From Paraburkholderia sp. BL23I1N1 (GTDB lineage: Bacteria; Pseudomonadota; Gammaproteobacteria; Burkholderiales; Burkholderiaceae): 64,000 nt of DNA. The stretch covers positions 3,906,001 to 3,970,000 of the forward strand of contig NZ_RAPV01000001.1 in the NCBI RefSeq assembly GCF_003610295.1, in the 5' to 3' direction. Positions within the stretch are counted from its first letter, which is position 1. Each line of letters opens with the position of its first letter. This document shows, piece after piece, positions 43,535 to 51,891 of the stretch. The position numbers were made by a program, and so were the translations under genes. Under the pieces are notes generated by a model that had not been told where the DNA came from, ran no database searches, and was given only the letters and a program-made list of their open reading frames with translations.

Positions 43535-45469
43535 ATGGTCGAAAGAAAACGAATTCATGCTGCGCTTCTCGTTGCAGCCATCGCCACAATTGCACCGGCC
43601 TGTCAGGCGCAAAACACCACCGACTGGCTCGCGAACACCTATGGCACCCTCGCCGCCCACGTGGGTAACACCGCGCGTTCCATGTGGGTCGCGCCCGAGG
43701 GTGTTATCTATACGGCATCCATGTGGGACGAGTACGAGGGTGGCGTCGCAATCTATCAGAACCGCAAGAGCCTCGGCTCGATCGGTGCGCACGGCGAGTT
43801 TCAGGGCAGCGCGATCACGGGCAACGCGACGTCGATCTTTGTGGCACTGCAGCCCGGCGGGTCGTACGGAAGCGGCGCGGTGGGACGATACAACCGCACC
43901 ACCAAGGCTCGCGATCTTTTGATTCAGGTCAGTGCGGTGAGCAACCAGCCTCGGATCGACGTCGTCACCGGACTCGCCACGGCGGGCTCGCTCCTCTATG
44001 CGAGCGACTTCTATGGCAATCGCGTCAGGATCTTCACGACCAACGGTGTCTGGCAGCGGGACATCAACGTCTCGGGCCCGGGCGCGCTTGCCCTGGATGG
44101 CGCAGGCAACGTCTGGGTCGCACAGAAGAGCGAGGGCTCGATTGTGGGGTTCAGTCCAACCGGCGCACTGCTGAACACGATCCGGATGCCTGGCGGGTCG
44201 CAGCCGTCGGCGCTCTATTTCGATGCGTCGTCGGGGCAGCTCATGGTCGGGGACGAGGGGCCCGACATGAACATCAAGCGCTACAAGCTCTCGGGCACGC
44301 CGGCGCTGGCCGGTACATTCGGCATTCAGGGCGGTTATCTCGACGCCACGACGGGAATCAAAGGCCAGGTCGGTGCGAAGCGCTTCACCCGCGTCGCGGG
44401 CATCGGCAAGGACACTGCAGGCAACCTCTATGTGCTCAACAACCCGTGGGGCGGCAGCTGGGACCTCGGCCGCAACGGCGGCACCGACATTCATGCGTAT
44501 AACAGTGCCGGCAACCTGGGGTGGACGCTTCAGTCCCTCAACTTCGAGGGCATCGCCGCCCCGGACCCGGCCACGGATGGCGCCTTGTTCTATGGCGGCA
44601 CCAACATCTACACCAGCAGCGCTGGGGGCACCTTCGTCGCGAACACCGTCGATCCGTTCACCTACCCGTCTGACCCGCGCATCAACATGAACGATCGCGC
44701 ACGGGATGAGCATTTCAGTCAGCTTGCCGCCGTGGGCGCCAACCGGATCCTCGTGGCGTTCAGCCAGAATCCCGATACCTTCTATTTCTTCCACTTCAAT
44801 GCTGCGAATGGCTACATCGCCATACCGGACGCCACGCTTCCCGGTCCGGCGTTCAAGACGACCGCATCGGTCAGGGATGGATTCTGCATCGACAGCAAGG
44901 GAGGCGTGTGGGCCGGCCTCGACAAGACCGGTTACATCTACCACTACCCACTGACCGGCTTCGACGCCAGCGGCAAGCCAACATGGGGACCTGGTGTCCC
45001 CTACCGCATTCCCGAGAGCGTCAAGCCGTTGACGCGCATCGTCTACCTCGCGGATAGCGACACCATGATTCTCGGACAGGGTATCGTCGGGAGTACGGAC
45101 TGGACGTCGATAGGCACGCGGATCGAGGTGTATCACGGCTGGAGCGCGGGCAACACCACGGCACCCAATCCGGTGATCAACCTCACCCACGCCGGGGCCA
45201 AGTCGATTGACGCGGCCGGCAGCTATCTCTTCGTCGGCTACTGGTTCAGCGGCAGCGGGCAAGCCTTGCCGAACATCGACGCATTCAATCTCGCGACAGG
45301 CAATCTCGGCGCCACGCTGGTCAACACCAGCAGCAGTACCGTGGACGCCAGCAGCGCCATCGATTCGATGTACGGCATTAGGGCATACCTACGATCGACG
45401 GGCGAGTACGTGGTCACGAAGAACAACGTCAAGGGCTCCAGCATCACCGTTTATCGCTGGACGCCCTGA
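43535..45469 (+). CDS. Large secreted beta-propeller-like (NHL/SMP-30-like) protein
   Basis: The protein is 644 residues from the ATG at 43535 with a GGAGAG ribosome site. It has a signal peptide ending CQAQ. The rest carries recurring propeller blades: GNTARSMWVAPEGVIYTAS, TGLATAGSLLYASDFYGNRVRIF, GPGALALDGAGNVWVAQK, GKDTAGNLYVLNNPWGG, DGFCIDSKGGVWAGLDKTG. This resembles NHL-repeat or SMP-30/gluconolactonase-type folds, which bind sugars or metals or act as lactonases. The true function is unknown. It is not in an operon. A 589-residue open frame on the opposite strand is a shadow. Confidence 0.82.
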   Translation: MVERKRIHAALLVAAIATIAPACQAQNTTDWLANTYGTLAAHVGNTARSMWVAPEGVIYTASMWDEYEGGVAIYQNRKSLGSIGAHGEFQGSAITGNATSIFVALQPGGSYGSGAVGRYNRTTKARDLLIQVSAVSNQPRIDVVTGLATAGSLLYASDFYGNRVRIFTTNGVWQRDINVSGPGALALDGAGNVWVAQKSEGSIVGFSPTGALLNTIRMPGGSQPSALYFDASSGQLMVGDEGPDMNIKRYKLSGTPALAGTFGIQGGYLDATTGIKGQVGAKRFTRVAGIGKDTAGNLYVLNNPWGGSWDLGRNGGTDIHAYNSAGNLGWTLQSLNFEGIAAPDPATDGALFYGGTNIYTSSAGGTFVANTVDPFTYPSDPRINMNDRARDEHFSQLAAVGANRILVAFSQNPDTFYFFHFNAANGYIAIPDATLPGPAFKTTASVRDGFCIDSKGGVWAGLDKTGYIYHYPLTGFDASGKPTWGPGVPYRIPESVKPLTRIVYLADSDTMILGQGIVGSTDWTSIGTRIEVYHGWSAGNTTAPNPVINLTHAGAKSIDAAGSYLFVGYWFSGSGQALPNIDAFNLATGNLGATLVNTSSSTVDASSAIDSMYGIRAYLRSTGEYVVTKNNVKGSSITVYRWTP

Positions 45470-45824
45470 TCGGGCGATCAGCCGTTGAAATGACGAAGTT
45501 GATCTGCGCCGTGGTGTGCCTGCCGGGCTATAGGACAACGATACCTGGCAATGTCGACGGGGCGCGCCGAAGAGCGCGCGCCTCACCTGGCCATATCAAA
45601 GGTGGTAATAGCCGTCGCCAACAGAATTCTGGAGCACGCCATCGACGTCATCGGCCGACGGGATCCCCGTCGGCCGATGTCAATAGTGTGCCGTTGGCAT
45701 GTTGGCCGATAATCTTCATGCTGCCTCCGTTTAGGCAGTGGCGTGACAGACGCTGAATGAACTAAGCCTCACTAACGCGGCAACCCGGAAGATCCTCTGA
45801 CTATGAAAGAAAAGGAGAGACCTC
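45470..45824. other. Intergenic region with a strong hairpin
   Basis: About 355 bases lie between the propeller gene and the NUDIX gene. No protein-like frame is convincing. The main feature is a 14-base perfect stem at 45649-45679. The region should also hold the NUDIX promoter. Confidence 0.4.
45649..45679. repeat. Perfect 14-bp inverted repeat with 3-base loop
   Basis: CATCGGCCGACGGG and CCCGTCGGCCGATG flank ATC. It is very stable but lacks a following T-run on either strand, so it is not a classical terminator. It may act as a Rho-assisted terminator of the propeller transcript or as a mobile-element target. Confidence 0.8.
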
Positions 45825-46313
45825 ATGCCGAGCCTTGAGCGAGTGCGACTGGCTATGCTGATCGACTCAGTCTGGCGCATGGCGCTTCGCCTCGGATTCC
45901 GGCTCGCTCGCGCCTGGTGGCACCTTCGACGGCCTCGCCATGAGGGCGCACTCGTAGCAATCTACGTCGGGCGGGCGCTGTTGCTTGTGAAGTCGTCGTA
46001 TCGGGCAGAGTGGAATTTTCCTGGCGGTAGTGTCCATCCCGGTGAGACGCCTGACGCAGCGGCGCAGCGCGAGATGGAAGAGGAGATTGGTCTGTCGTCG
46101 CACACATTACTCCCCGTGGGCAGCGCCTGCGGCATTTGGGACGGGCGAAGAGACCGGGTGCATTTCTTTGAACTGCACCTCGATTGCATACCGGAGTTGC
46201 GGCTTGATAATCGAGAGATTGTTGCCGCGCATCTGGCATCGCCGGAGGAATTGCACGGCATCGCGCTGACAGGGGCGGTCGCTGCGTATCTCCGCAAAGA
46301 TCTCTGCTGTTAG
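45825..46313 (+). CDS. NUDIX hydrolase
   Basis: This 162-residue protein has the complete NUDIX box at residues 68-90 (GSVHPGETPDAAAQ, REMEEEIGL), with the Glu residues that bind magnesium. An N-terminal basic amphipathic segment (VWRMALRLGFRLARAWWHL) may associate with the membrane. It should cleave a nucleoside diphosphate linked to another group; the substrate is unknown. Its last codon overlaps the end of a truncated gene on the other strand by 4 bases. Confidence 0.88.
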   Translation: MPSLERVRLAMLIDSVWRMALRLGFRLARAWWHLRRPRHEGALVAIYVGRALLLVKSSYRAEWNFPGGSVHPGETPDAAAQREMEEEIGLSSHTLLPVGSACGIWDGRRDRVHFFELHLDCIPELRLDNREIVAAHLASPEELHGIALTGAVAAYLRKDLCC

Positions 46314-46726
46314 TTGGCACGTTTCCTGGATGTGGCGCCGCGGTCGTCTGCTGTGATGCCCGACAAGCGGCCTGATAAGACCCGTCGGCAAATGTCGAGC
46401 AGCGCTGTGAAAAGAAAGAGGGCCGGCACGCCTAGTGCGGCGTCGTGCAGGCGGTGTGTCGTCAAGCCGCCCACCACTGCACCGAGCGCGAAACTGAGGC
46501 TGATTGCACCGAGTACGGCCGCCTCGTGTAACCCGGCGGAATCGCGTTTCAGTATCGTCGATTCGAAAAATAGCTGGACGCTCCGCCGCAAATTGCCGGT
46601 GGTCATCACCGACGTATAGGCGACAGTTCCGGATTGCATGAAGAACATCGATTGCAGCGTCGCGACGCACGAGATGCCGGGTATCAACCAGAATTCGGGC
46701 AGCCCTTTCAGCGCCGCGACCGCTAG
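46310..46726 (-). pseudogene. DUF1275 (YoaK-like) membrane protein, 5'-truncated by IS5
   Basis: The frame is open from the edge of the IS5 element: KGLPEFWLIPGISCVATLQSMFF, TSVMTTGNLRR, LSFALGAVVGG, GVPALFLFTALLDICRRVLSG. This is the C-terminal half of a DUF1275 six-membrane-segment protein, with the conserved TGN motif. The N-terminal half is not found on the far side of the element (47588 onward encodes another protein), so it was deleted rather than simply interrupted. An internal ATG at 46687 could give a fragment of no likely function. Confidence 0.75.
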
Positions 46727-47587
46727 ACGGTGTTAGGAACTTCCGGTCAAAACCTGGTACCCTGGAGGGATGACAAGAGAGAAACGTAAAGCGTACCCGA
46801 CAGACGTGTCAGACGAAGAATGGAGCTTCGTAGCAGCGTATCTGATGTTGATGGATGAGAGTGCACCACAGCGTAAATACGAGTTGCGCGAGATGTTCAA
46901 TGCGTTGCGCTGGATGGCTCGCGCTGGGGCTGCGTGGCGAATGCTGCCGACCAACTTCCCGCCGTGGGAACTCGTGTACCAGCAGACGCAACGATGGCTG
47001 GCGGCCGGCTGTTTCGAATGCATCGTGAGTGATCTTCGTTCAATCATCCGTGTCGCGCAGGGGCGGCGGGGGCAGCCCAGCGCGGTGATCCTTGATGGCC
47101 GTACGATGCAATCGACATGTGAGAGCGGTCCACGCGCAGGCTATGACGGCTACAAGCGCAAGCGTGGCAGCAAGGTGCATATGGCGGTCGACACGCTGGG
47201 TCAGTTGCTCGCCGTACACGTGACGCCGGCCAACGAGCAGGAGCGCGCACAGGTGACAGAGCTGGCGCGCCAGGTGCAGCAGGCAACGGGAGAAACCGTG
47301 AAAGTGGCCTTTGCCGATCAGGGTTACACGGGCGAAGCTCCTGCGCAGGCCGCGCGCGCTCAGGGAATTGATCTCCAGGTGATCAGGCTCGATGAAGCGA
47401 AAAAGGGTTTTGTGCTGTTGCCACGTCGATGGGTAGTCGAGCGCAGCTTCGGATGGCTCAACCGCTTTCGACGCCTCGCTCGCGACTACGAACGCTTGCC
47501 CGAAACACTCGCAGGTCTGCATTTTGCGTCTTCACCATGCTTATGCTTGTCCATGCAATCCCAGTACTTCGAAGTTCCTAACACCGT
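46727..47587 (+). mobile_element. IS5-family (IS427-like) insertion sequence
   Basis: The element is 861 bases with perfect 17-base terminal repeats ACGGTGTTAGGAACTTC / GAAGTTCCTAACACCGT. It is flanked by CTAG on both sides (46723-46726 and 47588-47591), the typical target of this group. It encodes one transposase. The two flanks belong to different truncated genes, so the matching CTAG is not a duplication from a simple insertion into one gene. Confidence 0.88.
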
Positions 47588-47591
47588 CTAG
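46770..47591 (+). CDS. IS5-family transposase with frameshifted tail
   Basis: This 273-residue DDE transposase carries DEEWSFVAAYLM, MARAGAAWRMLPTNFPPW, AVILDGRTMQ (Asp), VAFADQGYTG (Asp), and VVERSFGWLNRFRRLARDYE (Glu). The last 20 residues (FASSPCLCLSMQSQYFEV) do not fit the family. The other frame from about 47524 gives VFTMLMLVHAIPVLRSS followed by a stop at the right repeat, the normal end. One base was therefore lost around the TTTT at 47523-47526. The catalytic core is whole; effect on activity is uncertain. Confidence 0.85.
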   Translation: MTREKRKAYPTDVSDEEWSFVAAYLMLMDESAPQRKYELREMFNALRWMARAGAAWRMLPTNFPPWELVYQQTQRWLAAGCFECIVSDLRSIIRVAQGRRGQPSAVILDGRTMQSTCESGPRAGYDGYKRKRGSKVHMAVDTLGQLLAVHVTPANEQERAQVTELARQVQQATGETVKVAFADQGYTGEAPAQAARAQGIDLQVIRLDEAKKGFVLLPRRWVVERSFGWLNRFRRLARDYERLPETLAGLHFASSPCLCLSMQSQYFEVPNTV

Positions 47592-48130
47592 ACGCGGTAC
47601 CAGACGGTGATTGTCTGGCCATAGTCACTATCCGCATACAGCGTACTGGGCGCAGGTGTTCCAGCCGCCGACGTTGGCACGACCTCGATCGTAAAGCTTC
47701 GGTTTGGCGCATACCGGGCGGCATCTGCGATGAACGGATTCGTTGAGCCGGCATCGGGTGATATCTGGTAGTCAGTCAGCGCGACCGCCGGTGAATTGTC
47801 AGTGCGGTAACTGTTAAAGGAGATATATCGCGAATAGGCGAATTGCCCTTTCAGAAACACGCGGTCGCCTGCAGGGATCTTGAATTGGGTAGCCCAGTAT
47901 TGTGTGCCGGCGTCCGGATAGGCTTCGTTGACGTCCGTCGGCGCAGTACCCACGGGCCCTTGCCACAAGCAGGTGGACATTGCATGGGATGCGGAAAAGC
48001 TGGAGGGGAGCGATTGCGCAACATCGACATTATTGCCACCGCAACCTGTCAGTAGCGCGGTGCCGAGAAGAAGCGATGCACTCAGTAGAACTGATTTTAA
48101 TAATGAGGTACTGGGTAGTGATTTTTCCAT
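47588..48130 (-). CDS. Lipoprotein of unknown function, 3'-truncated at the IS5 border
   Basis: This 180-residue frame has a lipoprotein signal and lipobox LLTGC. The body reads MSTCLWQGPVGTAPTDVNEAYPD, YWATQFKIPAGDRVFLKGQF and YSRYISFNSY, ending abruptly with QTITVWYRV. I recall related Burkholderia envelope proteins continuing for tens of residues past YRVY, so the C-terminus is probably lost. The stop codon is formed by the CTAG at the IS5 border. A TetR gene lies 47 bases upstream on the same strand, suggesting an operon. Sequence style is close to DUF1214-type proteins, but I cannot assign a family. Confidence 0.6.
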   Translation of the reverse strand: MEKSLPSTSLLKSVLLSASLLLGTALLTGCGGNNVDVAQSLPSSFSASHAMSTCLWQGPVGTAPTDVNEAYPDAGTQYWATQFKIPAGDRVFLKGQFAYSRYISFNSYRTDNSPAVALTDYQISPDAGSTNPFIADAARYAPNRSFTIEVVPTSAAGTPAPSTLYADSDYGQTITVWYRV

Positions 48131-48177
48131 GGGAGCCTGTTTCCTTATTTGTTGTACTAACTGCCGCTTTCTCCGCG

Positions 48178-48837
48178 TTAGCTACTAAAACGGATGCCGC
48201 CCTCGATGTAGTCGAGCAGATACCGGTCCAGCCGGTCGTTACTTCTGGTTTCCAGCGGCCAGTAAGCTTCGAGTCCGACGTCAACCACTACATTTAACGC
48301 GGTGTTGAATGCAAACAGCGCCTTGGCACCGGCCGCTTCGCGGCCGTTTTCGGGCACTGCCCGAAACACCAGATCGTTCACCCGCTCCGCCACGTTGCGC
48401 CACTCACGCGCGATGACTTCCTTTCCTCGCGGGCCGGATCCACCGATCATCCGCGCGAGAAACTGCAGACTGGCCATGCCTTCGGGCGAACTCGCGATGT
48501 GAACGACGGGACGCACGATCGCCTCCACCACGGTTGACAGCGGGAGTGGTCCGCTCATCTCAGCGTCGTTTTCGGCGGCATCCAGCAGACCGCTTACGCC
48601 GTCAAGGTACTGATTGATAGAAAGCTTGATGGCGGCTTCGACAAGCCCCCACATATCGCCGAAATAGTGATACACGGCGTTCTGACTCGTGATTCCAGCG
48701 GCCTTATTGAGCGTCCGAATCGACACCCCTTCGATGCCATGACGGGCAAACAGGAGAATCGCCTCCTGCACCAGGCGGGCTTTAGGCCCGGATTCAGGGT
48801 GAACGCGCTGCACGCGTGCGTTTTGTTCCGTCGTCAT
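48178..48837 (-). CDS. TetR-family transcriptional regulator
   Basis: The protein is 219 residues from the ATG at 48837 (MTTEQNARVQRVHPESGPKA); longer upstream frames are not supported. The helix-turn-helix reads ILLFARHGIEGVSIRTLNKAAGITSQNAVYHYF. A large C-terminal ligand domain follows. It precedes the truncated lipoprotein gene in the same direction. A dyad 30 bases upstream of its start suggests autoregulation. Confidence 0.88.
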   Translation of the reverse strand: MTTEQNARVQRVHPESGPKARLVQEAILLFARHGIEGVSIRTLNKAAGITSQNAVYHYFGDMWGLVEAAIKLSINQYLDGVSGLLDAAENDAEMSGPLPLSTVVEAIVRPVVHIASSPEGMASLQFLARMIGGSGPRGKEVIAREWRNVAERVNDLVFRAVPENGREAAGAKALFAFNTALNVVVDVGLEAYWPLETRSNDRLDRYLLDYIEGGIRFSS

Positions 48838-48866
48838 TGGCTGTTGGTAGTTGGGTGGAGGCGCAT

Positions 48867-48898
48867 TTGGTACGTTTGTACTAATACGATCGTACCAA
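48867..48898. promoter_or_regulatory. Palindromic operator before the TetR gene
   Basis: TTGGTACG (48867-48874) and CGTACCAA (48891-48898) form a perfect 8-base inverted repeat with a 16-base centre that itself contains GTAC and ATACGAT. It is the likely autoregulatory site. An IS630 element was inserted 61 bases further upstream. Confidence 0.55.
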
Positions 48899-48964
48899 GA
48901 ACCCGTCACTCTGACGCCAGGTAGTTTCCCGATGGCGTATTCAACCCGGATTTCAACTAAGTGT

Positions 48965-49516
48965 TCACGAAAATCTGATTTGAAAATCTGAGCCGAATCC
49001 GTCGAGCAGTTTTTTGACCTCGGCATCGATGGTTTCCTTGGTCCAGGTGACGAAGCCGCGCCAGTGATACTTGGCGTGCTTCCAGAGGATTTCGATGAGA
49101 TTCAGTTCGGGGCTGTAGGGCGGCAGATAGAACAGCACCATGCGATGTTCGAGAAACCATCGGTCGATTGTTTCCTGATCGATGTTGTGATGGATCGAGG
49201 CGTTGTCGAGCACCACTACGGTCGTCAGACCGGGCGTGCTTTTCCGCGCGATCTGCTCAAGGAATTGCACGACATCGGGGCGTTTGATCGTGGTCTTGCT
49301 GGTGTGATACGTCAGCAGGTTGGCGCCGAAATCCAGTGCACCAAGGACGGAGCGTTTGCAGTGCGGTTGCGGGAACACACGATGCGGTTCGCCGATGGGC
49401 GACCAGCCGCGCTGCACCGGGGGCGAAGCACTGAACCCCGATTGATCGAAGTAGAACAGCTGGCACGCACCGTCGAGTGCGGCCTGCTGTAGCTTCGCGA
49501 GGGTGGAGGCCTTCAC
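48965..49516 (-). CDS. IS630 transposase, second frame (DDE catalytic part), copy 2
   Basis: This frame gives 183 residues with YFDQSGFSAS (Asp), VVVLDNASIHH (Asp) and YSPELNLIEILW (Glu). The first motif has Gln in place of the usual Glu after the Asp, which is common in this family. It is probably expressed as a fusion with the upstream frame. It reaches to within 5 bases of the left end of the element. Confidence 0.82.
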   Translation of the reverse strand: MKASTLAKLQQAALDGACQLFYFDQSGFSASPPVQRGWSPIGEPHRVFPQPHCKRSVLGALDFGANLLTYHTSKTTIKRPDVVQFLEQIARKSTPGLTTVVVLDNASIHHNIDQETIDRWFLEHRMVLFYLPPYSPELNLIEILWKHAKYHWRGFVTWTKETIDAEVKKLLDGFGSDFQIRFS

Positions 49517-49974
49517 GGCGAACTCCTCGGGGCTACGCTTTTTTTGAGCGAATAGCGACCACGCTTGTAGGAAAACCCCGCTCGTTTGAGCGCAGTCGAC
49601 AAGGTATCCAGGCGGCAGGGAAACTGCACACCATGAGCTTCTTCAACGCGCTGCGCAATCTGTCTGAGCGTCATCAATTCGACGCTGGCCGCCTCGATGG
49701 CGGTGGCGATCATGGCTTCAGACAACGAACGGGGACGTCCGCCTTTATGACCGACCAGCAGCCCACATATGCCGGATTCCCGCCACGCGCGCGCCCAGTT
49801 GTAGACCGACTGCCCGCTCACGCTGAGCTGCGCAGCCACTTCAGTCAGTTTGATCTTGCGGCCGAGCATCATCACGCCCGCGGCCCGGATGCGCATGTCG
49901 CGATGCTGGTGGTTCAACGACATCTGTTGCAAGGTCTTTTCCTCGGCTTCGCTCAGCTCTACAACACACTTCAT
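49513..49974 (-). CDS. IS630 transposase, first frame (DNA-binding part), copy 2
   Basis: This frame gives 153 residues with LTEVAAQLSVSGQSVYNWARAW and a second helix block MTLRQIAQRVEEAHGV, ending SYKRGRYSLKKSVAPRSSP. The same A7 slip site as in copy 1 occurs at the end (CTC followed by AAAAAAAGC). A -1 shift gives KKRSPEEFAVKAST, leading straight into the catalytic frame. Conservation of slip site and overlap in two diverged copies supports programmed frameshifting. Confidence 0.82.
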   Translation of the reverse strand: MKCVVELSEAEEKTLQQMSLNHQHRDMRIRAAGVMMLGRKIKLTEVAAQLSVSGQSVYNWARAWRESGICGLLVGHKGGRPRSLSEAMIATAIEAASVELMTLRQIAQRVEEAHGVQFPCRLDTLSTALKRAGFSYKRGRYSLKKSVAPRSSP

Positions 49975-50133
49975 CTGGACTCCGGCGCAATGGGTTCGCC
50001 GAAGTTAACAAAATTCAAACGCGTTTACCAGCAACACTTACAAAGCGACGTGATTTATTCAAGGCGAATTAATCGTAATTCAGCGTGAATTAATGGCGGG
50101 AATATTGCGCGCGATTAGTATCCGCGCGGTGAA

Positions 50134-50283
50134 TTAATCGGTATCGTCTAATTCGAAACCGTTTTGTAATGCTTGTCCGAGCAGTCGCGCCATATGAAGT
50201 GCCATGGGCACGCTGGTTACCCCATCACCGACACAAGGTGTGTCCAGCGCGCTCGTATGACCACGAACGATAACTACGTCTGG
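50134..50283 (-). pseudogene. C-terminal fragment of an unidentified protein
   Basis: The minus strand reads ALDTPCVGDGVTSVPMALHM, ARLLGQALQNGFELDDTD and a stop. Its composition and hydrophobic pattern look like a genuine protein C-terminus. Upstream the frame runs into the start of a DUF1254 gene on the other strand, so the N-terminal part is missing. I do not recognise the family. Confidence 0.3.
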
Positions 50284-50290
50284 AGCCTGA

Positions 50291-51806
50291 ATGACTTGCC
50301 ATCCGAGAGTCTTGTCCCGCCTCGCTATGACCCTTGCGCTATCGAGCACTTACGCACTTGCTGCACCGTCGACGTACAGGATGACGACGCCCATACCGCC
50401 GGAAATTACCACGCCTGACCGGGTTGAAACGCGGATTGGGCAGCTGAATTTCACCGACGGCGTGCCCTCGCCAGAGACAGCACAGAAGGTCTACGACAAT
50501 CTCGACTTCATGCGCGGCGTTGAAGCGTTCCTCAATGGCATCCCCGGATGCGTCGCTTGTCGCGATTCGAGGCGGGCTGAGAGAAGCCGGCGCGGTTGGC
50601 AGCACCGTTGGCGTGTTCGAGTCCCTGATGGATTCGAAGTCCTTATTTCTGACAGCCAACACCGAAACGGTGTACTTCTGGAACTGGATGGATTTGAAAG
50701 ACGGCCCCGTTGTAGTCGAAACGCCACCCAACATACTCGGTGTTGTCGACGACTTCTGGTTCCGCTATGTCACTGACCTGTGCAACGCAGGCCCGGATAA
50801 AGGAAAAGGTGGCAAATTTCTGTTCGTGCCGCCCGGCTATAAAGGTGAATTGCCAAAGAGTGGCTACTACATCGTCAAGTCGCCCACATTCGGCAACCTA
50901 TTATTCGGCCGGGCGTTCATGAAGAATGGCGACCCAGGTCCCGGCGTGGCCAGCCTGAAGGCACATCTGCGCGTCTATCCACTGTCTCAGGCGAGCGCGC
51001 CTGGGCCGACCCGATTCGTCAATCTTTCCGGCCGCGTGATGAACACGGTCCACGCCAATAACATCAAGTTCTATGACGAGGTGAACCAGATCATTCAGGA
51101 GGAGCCGGCAGGCGCGTATGGTCCGGATATGACGGGGCTCTTCGCATCAATCGGTATGGAAAAAGGCAAGCCTTTTGCCCCGGACGCGAGAATGACAAAG
51201 TTACTCACCGATGCTGTCGCGGTGGGCAATGCGACAGCACGCGCGATCGACTTTTCCAGTCGCGACAAAGCGGTGCTTATCTATCCAGATCGCCATTGGA
51301 ATACGCCGTTTGTCGGCGGAAGCTATGAATGGTTGAACAACGGCGCGCGCAACTTTGACGCGCGGACGATGTTCTTCTATACGGCGACGGTCGATACGCC
51401 TGCGATGGCCGTCGCCATGCCGGGTATAGGCTCGCAGTATGCCGCGGCCAATTTCGACGCGGCCGGCAAACCGTTTGACGGTGGTAAGGACTACACCCTT
51501 CATGTGTCTCCCAACGTGCCGGTCAAGGACTTCTGGTCCGTCGTGCTCTATGACACCCAGACGCGTTCCATGCTGCAAGCAGATCAGCAGTTTCCAAGCT
51601 TATCCAGCGAAAAAGGGCTCCTGAAAAATCCGGACGGTTCCGTGGACCTGTATTTCGGTCCGAAAGTGCCAGTCGGCAAAGAAAACAACTGGATTCAAAC
51701 CATTCCAGGAAAAAGTTGGCTAACGATTTTCCGGCTTTATGGTCCGCTTGCTCCGTGGTTCGACAAGAGCTGGAAGCTCAACGACATCACCGAGTCTTCG
51801 TATTGA
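50291..51806 (+). pseudogene. DUF1254/DUF1214 protein gene broken by a frameshift
   Basis: The first frame from the ATG at 50291 has a signal-like segment (TLALSSTYALAAPSTY). It continues IPPEITTPDRVETRIGQLNF, VPSPETAQKVYDNLDFMRGV and EAFLNGIPG, the start of a DUF1254 domain. Near 50540, at a CCCC run, the coding moves to another frame: ASLVAIRGGLREAGAVGS, MDSKSLFLTANTETVYF, VVETPPNILGVVDDFWF. It then continues to a DUF1214 end (GKDYTLHVSPNVPVKDFWSV, FPSLSSEKGL, SVDLYFGPKVP) at 51806. One base appears gained or lost. The rest is intact, so sequencing error cannot be excluded. The second IS630 copy ends 253 bases upstream. Confidence 0.8.
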
Positions 51807-51891
51807 GCAAGAAAGCGGGGATAGCGAAAGATGACAAGTTGCCGCCATCGCAACATTGTTGGCCTTACTCCAACTAACGAACCGACTATCC

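Larger units (their letters stand above)
48960..50038 (-). mobile_element. IS630-family insertion sequence, copy 2
   Basis: The element is about 1.08 kb, flanked by TA at 48958-48959 and 50039-50040. Its ends read TA-AGTGTT inward from both sides and continue with GATTTGAA/GTTTGAA blocks like copy 1. It encodes a two-frame transposase on the minus strand, clearly diverged from the copy at 12611-13686, so the two are separate arrivals rather than a recent duplication. Confidence 0.82.

Noticed and set aside
43493..45262. 589-codon minus-strand frame opposite the propeller protein
   Set aside because: The plus frame has a signal peptide, ribosome site and repeated blades; the minus frame has none of these.
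50041..50133. AATTAAT-rich stretch beside the IS630 element as a replication or attachment site
   Set aside because: A few dispersed GAATTAAT words without regular spacing or symmetry; too weak to call.
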